From contig NC_050098.1 of assembly GCF_902167145.1 (NCBI RefSeq), forward strand, positions 11,366,501 to 11,430,500: a stretch of DNA of 64,000 nt. The letters are read 5' to 3'. The DNA is from Zea mays. Lineage: Eukaryota; Streptophyta; Magnoliopsida; Poales; Poaceae. This document shows positions 33,484 to 45,852 of the stretch, piece after piece; positions within the stretch are counted from its first letter, which is position 1, and each line of letters opens with the position of its first letter. The position numbers and the translations under genes were made by a program. The notes beneath the pieces are model-generated. The model worked only from the letters and a program-made list of their open reading frames with translations. It was not told the DNA's origin and made no database searches.

Positions 33484-34902
33484 TATTGCTAACAATGATA
33501 GTGGAGACAAAAGCGATGACGAGGAGGAATATGAGGATGATAGCGAGGATGAGTCTTCATCACCACAAGGTATATTTTCATGTATTGCTTCCACTGATAA
33601 TAATGACGGGAAAATGAGACCGGCGATGTGGAAGAAGAGGAGATTCGCCGGTTCTACACCCATCTCAATAAAGAAGACAAAGTGTTCTTGGTTAAGCTGT
33701 TGAGGAGGAACAAGGAACAAGGCGAGACGCTTCTCAGGCTAGAGGAAACTCTCATCAAAACCAACAACAGCCTGGAGAAGATGACCAAAGAACATGAGGA
33801 GCTAAAGTGCTCTCATGATAATTTGGTCCAACAATATGAATCTGTTTTATTTGAGCAAAGAAATAATCATGATGTATTATCTGATGTTGCTCAACTTAAA
33901 ACTGAGATTTCTATGCTTAAGAGTCAAGTAGAAATGATAAATTTAGAAAAAAAAATTGCTTTAAGTGAAAAATATGATATGCTATCTTATTCTCATAATG
34001 AATTAGTTGATGACCATATCATGCTTGATGTTGCTCATGAGGTTGTAATTGCGAACTTAAATTCATGTGAACCTCATTCTTGCACACGTGCGCATTTAGA
34101 TAATATATCACCATGTGCTAACCTCTGTTGCTCAAAAGAAAGCCAATTTTTGAATGAGCATCAAGCTGCAGGATCAAAAGAAAAGCTTCTCATCAATAAA
34201 GAAAGGAACAAGAAAGCAAAACAACTAAGGAGAAGACGCATTGCTCAACCTCCTCAAGATATCCATGGACGCGTGGTGAAGAAGCTTGAGACGGGAGAAA
34301 CCGCAGCAAGTGTCCATAAGAAGGATGTTCCCAAAGCAATAAATGAAGAAATCAACATGAACAAGGAAAAAGGTAAAAATTCAATTACTCATGTTGTTTG
34401 CATTGATCATCTCTCTATGTCATCTAAGAGCAAAAAGGGAAGAGGAAAAAGGAGGTGCTTCAAGTGCAAGGAATTAGGTCACTTCATTGCGTCTTGTCCA
34501 CACAAAGACAAGGATGAAGGAATGAGGAGATGTTTTGGATGCAACGATAAGGACCATATGTTCACTTCATGTCCACTCATGAAGAATCAAAGATGTGCAC
34601 CCTCCAAGATGACCCTCACTAAGAAAAAAGACAAACAGCAAGTGTCATGTCAGGTTGAGCGATGCTTCTGCTACATGTGTGGTGAGCATGGTCATCTACC
34701 TAAGGTATGTAAGAAGGGTAAGGTTCCTAAGCAAGTAAATTTATCTCAATCTTATTCGCTTAGGAGACCCAAATCATACACTTGTGCTAGATCAGTAATG
34801 AGATCACCTAGAACTAGCACAACTGCTATTTGGGTATCAAATGCTCTTTTAGATGAACGTTATGGACCCATCCCGAGATGGGTACCAAACTGTGCCAACT
34901 AG
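33484..34902 (+). CDS. Element B gag-like protein, C-terminal part with three zinc knuckles
   Basis: Continues the gag after element C with an acidic segment (DDEEEYEDDSEDESSS). After a one-base frame change near 33610 the long frame opens (ATG at 33628; EEEEIRRFYTHLNKEDKVFL). A coiled coil runs to about residue 150. A basic region precedes three CCHC knuckles: CFKCKELGHFIASC, CFGCNDKDHMFTSC and CYMCGEHGHLPKVC (34456-34713). The protein ends IPRWVPNCAN, resembling the WVPK ends of A and D gag. No protease or polymerase follows. Its likely role is RNA binding and particle formation for a non-autonomous element. Confidence 0.75.
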
Positions 34903-36616
34903 ACCATGCAGGTGCCTCGAGATGGACTGGAGATCTTGGGAGAGCTTAAGATGGTTAATTCAAACTCTATGCTTAAGCTGTCAATTTTATTGTCTATTTA
35001 TTGACCCAAGGTTGAATTATTGTGCAATACTAATCTCATGTTCATCTCGAGTTAAATAAGTTGTAGAGGTCCTTAATCATTATTGGTGAATCAAGCAAAG
35101 GACTTTGATGAGAATCTGCAATTTGCTCTCCAAAGGACGGTACTCGTATATCTTAAGTGCATTATTTCCAATCAGTATTGCTCTTAAGTTGGATTGTTGT
35201 GCTATACCTACCCTTGGAGTAGTTATGCTTTTGAGATTGCTTGTGTTGAATATCTTTCAATTAATGATTCATGACTTCCAAGATCATAATCATGCTTGCT
35301 CAATCATGACTATGTGCTTTATAGGTTATATCTCTCGAATCATTCACTGGGTAGCTTTTCATTTGATATATCCACCATGATTAACTCTCTTGGTGTATGT
35401 GGATAAACATGTATCTTTTTGTAAGTCATGCTATGTGGTTTTTAATGATTAACCTATGTGCAAGCATGATAGTTTTGTTTAGTCCATGTTCACATGATTA
35501 CTTTGTCTTGGTACTCTGTGTATACCAAAACAAGAAATCCATGTTGTGTCTCTAATACACCCTCTCGAGCTATGAGGTGCATGAGCAAAAGGAGCCCTAA
35601 ATTGGTGGCAACAGGTGCTCTCACTACACACTACCTAAAAGAATGAATCTCATGTCATTCAGGTAAAAGGCAAAGGTATGGAGAACGGAACTATGCAATT
35701 TCATTGAATATCTTGAAGTTTCGTTGACTGTGAGCATAGCTATGTTCTTGCCTTTCAATTGGAAGTATCTTGGCTTAGGTGCTTTATGCTTTAAAATGTT
35801 GTTTCCTTTGGTGTACCTAAGAAAATACTTCTTAATCATGGTGTTCTTAGACATTGTGCTTTATATGCATGATCTTGTCGTTTTTCAATTGGTATATGTG
35901 TTGCAATGATCATCATATGTGAAGCGTGCTTAATACCCTGTTGTCCCTTGACATCATCGTATGTTCTTGCTTGAATATGGTTTTGGTGTTTGATGTCAAA
36001 GGGGGAGAATTTGTGCATTAAAGCTTACCTCGACCTGAGAGGAAAGCTTATCTTTTGTATGCTAAAGGACTCAAAGGGGTTTCCTTGAGGTCCTATGATC
36101 TTGAGGAAGAATGTATTAGTTTTGTTGATAATACTGATCATATGCTTCTTGTTGTATTATATGGCATATGCTTCTTGTTGTATTATATGGTGATAATGCA
36201 TAATTAGTGCTTCCATTGATATGAATCAATTGGTATCTATTGTATTTGTCCTGTAATAGATATTCATGTAATTTTGGTGCTTTAAATTGGTATCTTAATG
36301 GTGAATAGTAGTAGGTTGATATTCCTATGGAATATCCATTTAATTGGTGTTTAACTCTGATTCTGTGCATTTGTGTGTTATACGCATCACAGTTTAATTA
36401 TTGACACAATGCATCCCACAGGTGCTAAGGTGTAGTAATGCTTCGAATTAGCCTAAGTATGTGCAATTTGGCATATAAGGCCAAAGTTAAGATTCTAATG
36501 TAAGCACATATTTAGGGGGAGCATTCTATAAACTTAGAAGTCAAAATTTGTGCTTTAAATTTTATTCTTGTGTAAGCTTTAATTGTGTTGCCATCAATCA
36601 CCAAAAAGGGGGAGAT
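34903..36616 (+). other. Element B 3' non-coding region and polypurine tract
   Basis: About 1.7 kb with only short open frames in AT-rich DNA; I see no gene. A direct repeat of a ~31-bp segment (CATATGCTTCTTGTTGTATT...) occurs at 36137-36190. The tract AAAAAGGGGGAGATT is at ~36602-36616. Confidence 0.75.
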
Positions 36617-38510
36617 TGAAAGCTCTCTTGTGGGTTTTGGTGTTTGGATGACAATCCAATTAAAGGACTAACAAGTGTGCTAAGTGTTGAACAGGTGCTT
36701 AATGCAAAGCTAATAAGGTTCAACACAAGTGAACAAGTGTGATGGTCCAAAGACTGGATTACCTATAAATAATGGACATCACAAGTAAGATGGACATTGC
36801 TTAAGTGAGACTCGGTGTGCATAACTCAGAGACAACCGATCAAGCCAATGATGGAGGCAAGAAGAGCTTCAAGGTACCGAGTGCACGGGAGAAGGTCAAG
36901 GAGACCAGGAACCCAAAGCCAGGGGTGAAGAAGAAGACTTGCAAAGTCAAGGTTGATCAAGTTAAGAAGAGTTATGGTGCATCAAGGATCACTACATAAG
37001 GACATGACTTACAACCAATGAGGTAACATCTACAATTGTGAGGTGTAAGTCATAAGGCTCAAGATCAAGCTCAAGAAGTGAACAAGGTCACTAGAAGGGG
37101 GAGCAGTGTCAAAGCCAGAACTGGAAGCAGCCCAAAAGAGCTAAGTTCACATTGATCTTTAGATTGTGATGTTCCTATGTTCGAATATATTCTATGTGAC
37201 CTTTGCAGTAGGTTGGAGCTCATATATGTCAATCTAGATCAAGTCAAGATAACTTGATAGCTTATATGTCCAACACATGTCATTGTAATATGTGCTAAGT
37301 GGTTAAGACATGCAAGTCTAAGAATCAAGGTATGTCTCTGGCCCTAGTGAATTGTTTTTTGGAGCTAACATATTTCTCTAAGTGCCAGGGACCAATGTGA
37401 GTCAAATCCAAAAGAGCAAAGGAAGTCCAGCTGAAAGGCCAGTGGAGTACCTGCTGCGGGTGCACCGTCCGGTGTGCACCGGACAGTGTCCGGTACCCCA
37501 GCTGCACGGCTGGCAAACTAGCAGCTCTCGGGAATCGAAGGGGCGCTGTGGCTAAAATTCACCGGACTGTCCGGTGAACCTACGACGCCCGCGCTAACGG
37601 TCGACAGCGCAATCAGCGGGCGATGCGTGGCCTGAGCCAACGGTCAGTTGGCGCACCAGACACTGTCCAGTGCGCCAAGAGGACCGAGGGCGCAACGGTC
37701 AGCTTCGCCAGAAAAGGAAGGAGATCGGGCACCGGACAAGCTACTGTTCATGTCTGGTGCGCCACCCGACAGAAGGCAAGGATAGCTTTCCAAATGAAGC
37801 TCCAACGGCTCCTAGGCCCTTTGGGGCTATAAAAGGGACCCCTAGGCGCCTCAAACAAAACAGAAGAGCAGCCAACAAGTGCATACATCATTTGGATCAA
37901 TTCTCTCTCTCCCTCTCTTGTGTATCTCTCTAGTTTGTGTAGAGGCAAAGGTATAAGCCTTTAGAGAGAGGGGAAGTGTTGCTGAGAGCTAGAGCAAAAT
38001 CTTGAGCGCATTGTAACTCTGTCGGAGTGCTGTCGAGAAGATTGTAAGCAGCCATGACATCGTTGTAACTGACATCAACATAGTGGAAGGCTCTATCTGT
38101 CACACTGACATATCTGAGCAAACGGAGGAAGGAGTTGAAATAGACTCCAAGCCAAGGTGTGGCTAACTCCAACGAGGACTAGGCAAGCATTTCAGGCTTG
38201 GCCGAACCTCGGGATAAATCCCTGTGTCTGTGTGCTCTGCTCTATGTTGTGTGCTGTTTCTGTCTTATTTGTTGTTTATACTTGCACTTCTATATTTATA
38301 TGTGGTACAAGCTGTCTCCGAAGTGCAGGGTATTTTAAGACAGGAACTTCTATTCTGCTGCAACCTACTCGAAAGGGTCTTTCATTCCACTGTGATCCAG
38401 CCTTCGAGTAGAGTAAGAATTTCCAGTTTTAAAGTGATAATTATTATCCGCCTATTCACCTCCCCTCTAGGCGACATCCAGATCCTGTTCCCGGGCATAG
38501 GGAACTTTCA
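36617..38510 (+). repeat. Element B 3' LTR (1894 bp)
   Basis: Pairs with 22900-24857. It is 64 bp shorter, mainly because it lacks several 18-20-bp palindrome units present in the 5' LTR. Confidence 0.92.
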
Positions 38511-40607
38511 TCTTCTCCCTACACACCCCAACAAAATGGTGTAGTGGAGAGGAAGAATAGAACTCTACTGGACATGGCAAGGACCATGCTTGATGAGTAC
38601 AAGACTCCGGACCGGTTTTGGGCGGAAGCAATCAACACTCCTTGCTACTCCATCAACCGACTCTACCTTCACTGAATCCTCAAAAAGACATCTTATGAAC
38701 TCCTCACCGGTAAAAAGCCTAATGTTTCATATTTTAGAGTCTTTGGAAGCAAATGTTTTATTCTTGTTAAAAGAGGTAGAAAATCTAAATTTGCTCCTAA
38801 GGCTATAGAGGGCTTTTTATTTGGTTATGACTCAAACACAAGGGCATATAGAGTCTTCAACAAATCCACTAGATTAGTTGAGGTTTCTTGTGACATTGTG
38901 TTTGATGAGACTAATGGCTCCCAAGTGGAGCAAGTTGATCTTGATGAGCTAGATGATGAAGAGGCTCCGTGCGTCGCGCTAAGGAACATGTCCATTGGGG
39001 ATGTGTGTCCTAAGGAATCCGAAGAGCCCACTCATGCGCAAGATCAACCGTCATCTTCCAATCAAGCATCTCCACCAACTCAAGATGAGGATCAGGCTCA
39101 AAACAATGAAGATGAAGATCAAGAGGATGAGCCACCTCAAGAGGAGGACAATAATCAAGGGGGAGATGAAGTTGATCAAGACAAGGAAGATGATCAAGAA
39201 ATTCAGGGTCAAAGACCACCACACCCAAGAGTCCACCAAGCGATTCAAAGAGATCACCCTGTGAACTCAATTCTCTGTGATATTCATAAGGGGGTAACCA
39301 CTCCATCTCGAGTCGCTCATTTTTGTGAATATTACTCTTTTGTTTTCTCTATTGAGCCATACAGGGTGGAGGATGCACTAAGAGATTCGGATTGGGTGCT
39401 GGCAATGCAAGAGGAACTCAACAACTTCACGAGGAATGAGGTATGACATTTAGTTCCACGTCCTAACCAAAATGTTGTAGGAACCAAGTGGGTATTCCGC
39501 AACAAGCAAGTTGAGCATGGTGTGGTGACAAGGAACAAAGCCCGACTTGTGGCCAAGGGATATTCACAAGTCGAAGGTTTGGATTTTGGTGAAACTTATG
39601 CACCCATAGCTAGGCTTGAGTCAATTCGTATATTACTTGCCTATGCTACTCACCATGGCTTTAAGCTTTACCAAATGGACGTGAAAAGTGCCTTCCTCAA
39701 TGGACCAATCAAGGAAGAGGTCTATGTTGAGCAGCCTCCCGGCTTCGAAGATAGTGAGTACCCTAACCATGTTTATAAACTCTCAAAGGCGCTTTATGGG
39801 CTCAAGCAAGCCCCAAGAGCATGGTATGAATGCCTAAGAGATTTTCTTATCACTAATGGCTTCAAAGTCAGAAAAGTCGATCCTACTCTCTTTACTAAAA
39901 ACCATTGCAAAAGATTTGTTTGTATGCCAAATTTATGTTGATGATATCATATTTGGGTCTACTAACAAATCTACTTGTGAAGAGTTTAGTAGGATAATGA
40001 TTCAAAAATTCGAGATGTCAATGATGGGAGAGTTGAAATATTTTCTGGGATTTCAAGTCAAGCAACTCCAAGAGGGCACCTTCATCAGCCAAACAAAGTA
40101 TATTCAAGACATACTCAACAAGTTTGGAATGAAGGATGTCAAGCCCATCAAGACACCCTGGGAACTAATGGGCATCTCGACCTTGACACGGGAGGTAAGT
40201 CCGTAGATCAAAAGGTATACCGGTCGATGATAGGATCTTTACTCTATTTATGTGCATCACGACCGGATATTATGCTTTCCGTATCCATGTGTGCAAGGTT
40301 CCAAGCCGATCCTAAGGAAGTTCACCTTAGGGCCCTGAAAAAAATCATGAGATATTTAGTTTACACTTCTAAGTTTGGACTTCGGTACCCCAAGGGATCC
40401 ACCTTTGATTTAATAGGATATTCAGATGTCGATTGGGCAGGGTGTAAAATTGATAGAAAGAGCACATCAGGGACTTGTTAGTTTCTAGGGAGATCCCTGG
40501 TGTCTTAGGCTTCAAAGAAATAAAACTCAGTAGCTCTTTCTATCGCTGAAGCCGAGTATATTGTCGTAGGTCATTGTTGCGCGCAATTGCTTTGGATGAG
40601 GCAAACC
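38511..40607 (+). pseudogene. Element A pol part 2: integrase C-half, RT, RNase H
   Basis: Resumes with [14 protein letters not shown], the integrase catalytic Glu region. An acidic linker (EDEDQEDEPPQEEDNN) precedes the RT, which shows [18 protein letters not shown] and [12 protein letters not shown]. RNase H begins at LIGYSDVDWAGCKIDRKS. Lesions include a stop after NRLYLH (~38674), a TGA at ~39445, a one-base insertion in an A-run near 39900 just before the YVDD box, a frameshift near 40160, and stops at about 40480, 40507 and 40523. It ends at WMRQT where D is inserted. Confidence 0.9.
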
Positions 40608-41861
40608 TGAGAGCACCTAGAGGGGGGGTGAATAGGTGATCCTGTAATACTTCAAAACTTAAGCCACAAAACTTGGTTAATCGTTAGCACAATAATTGCC
40701 AAGTGGCTAGAGAGGAACAAAACACAATAACCAACAAAGATCAATCACAGAGATGGCACAGTGGTTATCCCGTGGTTCGGCCAAGACCAACGCTTGCCTA
40801 CTCCACGTTGTGGCGTCCCAACGGACGAGGGTTGCAATCAACCCCTCTCAAGCGGTCCAAAGACCCACTTGAATACCACGGTGTTTTGCTTGCTTTTTCT
40901 CAATCCCGTTTGCGAGGAATCTCCACAACTTGGAGTCTCTCGCCCTTACACTTGAAGTTCACAAAGAAACACGGAGTAAGGGAGGGAAGCAACACACACA
41001 AATCCACAGCAAAATGTGCACACACACGGCCAAGAATCGAGCTCAAAAGACTATCTCAAAGTTCTCACTAGAACAGAGCTCGAATCACTGAGAATGACAA
41101 ACGAATGCGCAAAGACTGAGTGTGGATGATCAAGAATGCTCTAAGGTTGCTTGGTGTACTCCTCCATGCGCCTAGGGGACCCTTTTATAGCCCCAAGGCA
41201 GCTAGGAGCCGTTGAGAGCAAATCTGGAAGGCCATTCTTGCCTTCTGTCGTCTGGTGCACCGGACAGTCCGGTGCACACCGGACAGTGTCCGGTGCCCGA
41301 TTTCTTTCCTTCTACGGCGAAGTCGACTGTTGGCAGCCAGAGAGCCGTTGGCGCACCGGACATGTCCGGTGCACACCGGACAGTCCGGTGCCCCTTCCGA
41401 CCGTTGGCTCGACCACGTGTCGCGCGCGGATTCCGCGGCCGACCGTTGGCCCGGCCGACCGTTGGCTCACCGGACAGTCCGGTGCACACCGGACAGTCCG
41501 GTGAATTATAGCCGTACGTCGCCAGTGAATTCCCGAGAGCGGCCCCTTCGCTCGAGCCAGCCTGGCGCACCGGACACTGTCCGGTGCACCACCGGACACT
41601 GTCTGGTGCACCACCGGACAGTCCGGTGCTCCCAGACTCAGCAGATTCTTGGCTGCTCGAGCCAAGACATTTTCAATTGGATTTTTCCTGTTTCCAGCAC
41701 TGAGACACAATACATTAGTCCATAAAACAATGTACTAAGTCTGAGAGACATACCTTTATCCTTGATTTGTACATTGTCCACCTTTTTACACTTAGGCACT
41801 TGTGTTGGACACTAAATCACCAAAATACTTAGAAATGGCCCAAGGGCACATTTCCCTTTCA
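40608..41861 (-). repeat. Element D 3' LTR (1254 bp)
   Basis: Carries two palindrome units more than the 5' LTR, plus one extra G near 40620, which together explain the 42-bp length difference. Palindrome clusters are at 41251-41300, 41354-41395, 41468-41505 and 41567-41630. Confidence 0.95.
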
Positions 41862-42638
41862 ATCTCCCCCTTTTTGGTGATTTATGCCAACACAACATAA
41901 AGCAAGTAGAACAAGTACAAAATCAATTCAAATAAGAACTGAAATTGTTTTGATTCGAATTTGACATATATGGATCACTCTTTGCCACCACTTGGTTTGT
42001 TTTTGCAAATCAAATTCAAATTTCTATCTCTAAGTCAAACACACATGTTAAGACATAAAGAGAGTCATTCTAAGAGAAATTGATTCAAGATTTCAAAAAC
42101 TCCCCCTTTTTCCCATAATCAATACTTCTCCCCACAAGAAGCCAACTTTTGACAATAGAGACAATAAAAGAATTTTGACAAACCAAAAACTCTATTCTAC
42201 TATTCTCAAGTGGTAGCTGATCCATTTATCGCTTTGGCCTATATTTTCTCCCCCTTTGGCATCAAGCACCAAAACGGGATCAATCTTGGCCCTTTAACCC
42301 CATTGCCTCACCAAAATCTTCAATTAAGAGCAAATAGGCAATAAGAGTTTACAGATGAACTTGGAAAAGTTACTCTTTTCATCGGAGTGCAGTGGAAGTC
42401 TTGCATGGTCCAAGTCCACCTTTTCCCTTTCAATTCTCCTTCGAGACTAAATCAAGCAAACTCAAGCATATGGTTAGTCTCAAAGGGTCAAGTTGTAACA
42501 CATCTCCCCCTAAATATGTGCATTACTGGCACAAGGACTTGTGAGGTCCGGGGAGTGCTTGTACAACTTGAGCACCATAATAAGCAACACAATGCAGAAT
42601 GAACATGATCAAAGGCATAAACACATGTATGCTACAAT
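41862..42638 (-). other. Element D 3' non-coding region and polypurine tract
   Basis: On the minus strand the region ends CACCAAAAAGGGGGAGATT at the LTR (tract at ~41862-41878). The ~780 bp between pol and LTR is AT-rich and has no env-like ORF. Confidence 0.75.
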
Positions 42639-45600
42639 TCAATCCAAGTTCCGCGAATCTAAGACATTTAGCTCACTTCGCAGCCTGCAAAAGGTCTTCT
42701 CATCTAGAGGCTTGGTAAAGATATCGGCTAGCTGGTTCTCGGTGCTAACATGAAACACTTCGATATCTCCCTTTTGCTGGTGGTCTCTCAGAAAGTGATG
42801 CCGGATGTCAATGTGCTTTGTGCGGCTGTGTTCAACAGGATTTTCCGCCATGCGGATAGCACTCTCATTGTCACATAGGAGTGGGACTTTGCTCAGATTG
42901 TAGCCAAAGTCCCGGAGGGTTTGCCTCATCCAAAGTAGTTGCGCGCAACACTGTCCTGCGGCAACGTACTCGGCCTCAGCGGTGGATAGGGCAACGGAGG
43001 TTTGTTTCTTAGAGTTCCACGACACCAGGGACCTTCCTAAGAATTGGCACGTCCCTGATGTACTCTTCCTATCGACCTTACATCCAGCATAGTCGGAATC
43101 TGAGTATCCAACCAAGTCAAAGGTAGACCCCTTTGGATACCAGAGCCCGAAGCAAGGCGTAGCAACCAAATATCTAAGAATTCGCTTCACTGCCACTAAG
43201 TGACACTCCTTAGGATCGGATTGAAATCTAGCACACATGCATACGCTAAGCATAATATCCGGTCTACTAGCACATAAATAAAGTAAAGACCCTATCATTG
43301 ACCGGTATGCTTTTTGATCAACGGACTTACCTCCTTTGTTAAGGTCGGTGTGTCCGTCGGTCCCCATCGGAGTCTTTGCGGGCTTGGCGTCCTTCATCCC
43401 AAACCGCTTTAGCAGATCTTGCGTGTACTTCGTTTGGGACATGAAGGTGTCGTCCTTGAGTTGCTTCACTTGGAACCCAAGGAAGTAGTTCAACTCGCCC
43501 ATCATCGACATCTCGAATTTCTGCGTCATCACCCTGCTAAACTCTTCACAAGACTTTTGGTTAGTAGAACCAAATATTATGTCATCGACATAAATTTGGC
43601 ACACAAACAAATCACCATCACATGTCTTAGTAAAAAGAGTTGGATCAGCTTTCCCAACCTTGAAAGCATTAACAATTAGAAAGTCTCTAAGGCATTCATA
43701 CCATGCTCTTGGGGCTTGCTTAAGTCCATAGAGCGCCTTAGAGAGCTTACACACGTGGTTGGGGTACCGTTCATCCTCGAAGCCAGGGGGTTGCTCCACA
43801 TACACCTCCTCCTTGATCGGCCCGTTGAGGAAAGCGCTCTTCACATCCATTTGGAACAACCTGAAGGAATGGTGAGCGGCATATGCTAGCAAGATACGAA
43901 TTGATTCTAGCCTAGCCACAGGAGCAAAAGTCTCCTCAAAGTCCAAACCTGCGACTTGGGCATAACCTTTTGCCACAAGTCTAGCCTTGTTCCTTGTCAC
44001 CACCCCGTGCTCGTCTTGTTTGTTGCGGAACACCCACTTGGTTCCCACAACATTTTGCTTGGGACGAGGCACCAGCGTCCAAACTTCATTTCTCTTGAAG
44101 TTGTTGAGCTCCTCCTGCATGGCCAATACCCAGTCTGGATCTAGCAAGGCCTCCTCTACCCTGAAAGGCTCAATAGAAGAGACAAAGGAGTAATGCTCAC
44201 AAAAATTAACTAATCGAGATCGAGTAGTTACTCCCTTGCTAATGTCACCCAGAATTTGGTCGACGGGATGATCCCTTTGAATCATCGCTCGAACTTGGGT
44301 TGGAGGTGCCGGTTGTGCTTCTTCCTCCATCACATGATCATCTTGTGCTCCCCCTTGATCATGCGCCTCCACTTGAGGTACCTGTTCATCATCTTGGGTT
44401 GGGGGATGCACCATAGTTGAGGAAGACGGTTGATCTTGCTCCAGTTGTTCCTGAGGCCGTACATCTCCAATCGCCATGGTGCGTATCGCGGCCGTTGGAA
44501 CATCTTCTTCATCTACATCATCAAGATCAACAACTTGCTCTCTTGGAGAGCCATTAGTCTCATCAAATACAACGTCGCTAGAGACTTCAACCAAACCCGA
44601 TGATTTGTTGAAGACCCTATACGCCTTTGTATTTGAATCATAACCTAATAAAAACCCTTCTACAGCTTTGGGAGCAAATTTGGAATTCCTACCCTTCTTC
44701 ACTAGAATGTAGCATTTACTCCCAAATACACGAAAGTACGATACATTGGGTTTGTTACCAGTCAGCAGCTCATATGAAGTCTTCTTGAGGAGGCGGTGAA
44801 GGTAGACCCTGTTGATGGCGTGGCAAGCCGTGTTCACGGCTTCCGACCAAAAGCACTCGGGGGTCTTGAACTCTCCAAGCATAGTCCTCGCCATATCTAT
44901 GAGCGTCCTGTTCTTCCTCTCTACCACACCATTTTGCTGAGGTGTGTAGGGAGCGGAGAACTCGTGCTTGATCCCCTCCTCCTCAAGGAACTCCTCCACT
45001 TGAAGGTTCTTGAATTCGGACCCGTTGTCGCTCCTTATCTTCTTCACCTTGAGCTCAAACTCATTTTGAGCTCTCCTTAGGAAGCGCTTGAGGGTCCCTT
45101 GGGTTTCAGACTTATCCTGCAAAAAGAACACCCAAGTGAAGCGGGAAAAGTCATCAACAATAACTAGACCATACTTACTTCCTCCTATGCTCAGATAGGC
45201 GATGGGTCCGAAGAGGTCCATATGCAGCAGCTCCAGAGGTCTTGATGTTGTCACCACATTTTTGGTGTGATGAGAGCCTCCCACCTGTTTCCCTGCTTGA
45301 CAAGCTGCACAAGGTCTATCTTTTTCGAAATGAACATTGGTTAGACCTATCACGTGTTCTCCCTTTAAAAGCTTGTGAAGGTTCTTCATCCCTACATGTG
45401 CTAAGCGGCGATGCCACAGCCAGCCCATGCTAGTCTTAGCTATTAAGCATGCATCTAGACCGGCCTCTTCTTTTGCAAAATCAACTAAGTAAAGTTTGCC
45501 GTCTAATACACCCTTAAAAGCTAGTGAACCATCACTTCTCCTAAAGACAGACACATCTATGTTTGTGAATAAACAATTGTATCCCATATTGCATAATTGA

Positions 45601-45845
45601 CTAACAGATAGTAAATTATATCCCAGAGACTCAACTAAAAACACATTAGAAATAGAGTGCTCATTTGAGATTGCAATTTTACCTAACCCTTTTACCTTGC
45701 CTTGGTTCCCATCACCGAAAATTATTGAATCTTGGGAATCCTTATTCTTGACGTAGGAGGTGAACATCTTCTTCTCCCCCGTCATATGGTTTGTGCATCC
45801 GCTGTCGATAATCCAGCTTGAACCTCCGGATGCATAAACCTGCAA
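42639..45845 (-). CDS. Element D pol: protease, integrase, RT, RNase H
   Basis: A complete Copia-order polyprotein. The protease active site IIDSGCTNH is at residues 12-20. The integrase HHCC finger ([14 protein letters not shown] ... CAACQAGK) lies near 150-185. The integrase core shows [22 protein letters not shown] and [13 protein letters not shown]. The RT contains [17 protein letters not shown] and [12 protein letters not shown] (near 752). RNase H contains [17 protein letters not shown] (near 917), [13 protein letters not shown] and [12 protein letters not shown]. All key residues seen are present. Pol starts 7 bp after the gag stop in a different frame, beside a TTGCAG/G splice-acceptor-like site, so it may need splicing or frameshifting for expression. 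Confidence 0.93.
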   Translation of the reverse strand: MQVYASGGSSWIIDSGCTNHMTGEKKMFTSYVKNKDSQDSIIFGDGNQGKVKGLGKIAISNEHSISNVFLVESLGYNLLSVSQLCNMGYNCLFTNIDVSVFRRSDGSLAFKGVLDGKLYLVDFAKEEAGLDACLIAKTSMGWLWHRRLAHVGMKNLHKLLKGEHVIGLTNVHFEKDRPCAACQAGKQVGGSHHTKNVVTTSRPLELLHMDLFGPIAYLSIGGSKYGLVIVDDFSRFTWVFFLQDKSETQGTLKRFLRRAQNEFELKVKKIRSDNGSEFKNLQVEEFLEEEGIKHEFSAPYTPQQNGVVERKNRTLIDMARTMLGEFKTPECFWSEAVNTACHAINRVYLHRLLKKTSYELLTGNKPNVSYFRVFGSKCYILVKKGRNSKFAPKAVEGFLLGYDSNTKAYRVFNKSSGLVEVSSDVVFDETNGSPREQVVDLDDVDEEDVPTAAIRTMAIGDVRPQEQLEQDQPSSSTMVHPPTQDDEQVPQVEAHDQGGAQDDHVMEEEAQPAPPTQVRAMIQRDHPVDQILGDISKGVTTRSRLVNFCEHYSFVSSIEPFRVEEALLDPDWVLAMQEELNNFKRNEVWTLVPRPKQNVVGTKWVFRNKQDEHGVVTRNKARLVAKGYAQVAGLDFEETFAPVARLESIRILLAYAAHHSFRLFQMDVKSAFLNGPIKEEVYVEQPPGFEDERYPNHVCKLSKALYGLKQAPRAWYECLRDFLIVNAFKVGKADPTLFTKTCDGDLFVCQIYVDDIIFGSTNQKSCEEFSRVMTQKFEMSMMGELNYFLGFQVKQLKDDTFMSQTKYTQDLLKRFGMKDAKPAKTPMGTDGHTDLNKGGKSVDQKAYRSMIGSLLYLCASRPDIMLSVCMCARFQSDPKECHLVAVKRILRYLVATPCFGLWYPKGSTFDLVGYSDSDYAGCKVDRKSTSGTCQFLGRSLVSWNSKKQTSVALSTAEAEYVAAGQCCAQLLWMRQTLRDFGYNLSKVPLLCDNESAIRMAENPVEHSRTKHIDIRHHFLRDHQQKGDIEVFHVSTENQLADIFTKPLDEKTFCRLRSELNVLDSRNLD

Positions 45846-45852
45846 GGCAAAT

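Larger units (their letters stand above)
22900..38510 (+). mobile_element. Element B: non-autonomous Copia (SIRE-type) element with gag only
   Basis: LTRs 22900-24857 and 36617-38510 are flanked by the TSD TCTTC (22895-22899 and 38511-38515). The primer site TGGTATCGGAGC and the tract AAAAAGGGGGAGATT are of SIRE/Maximus type. Apart from nested element C (25369-33483), the internal DNA is ~3.6 kb and encodes one gag-like protein and no pol, so movement would depend on enzymes from a relative. Confidence 0.9.

Noticed and set aside
34903..36602. Possible env-like or pol gene in the 3' part of element B
   Set aside because: Only short frames are present in AT-rich DNA; no catalytic motif or hydrophobic segment pattern was convincing.
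41251..41630. Regularly spaced short palindromes that superficially resemble a CRISPR array
   Set aside because: Spacing is irregular, the repeats are LTR promoter palindromes, and the DNA is plant nuclear.
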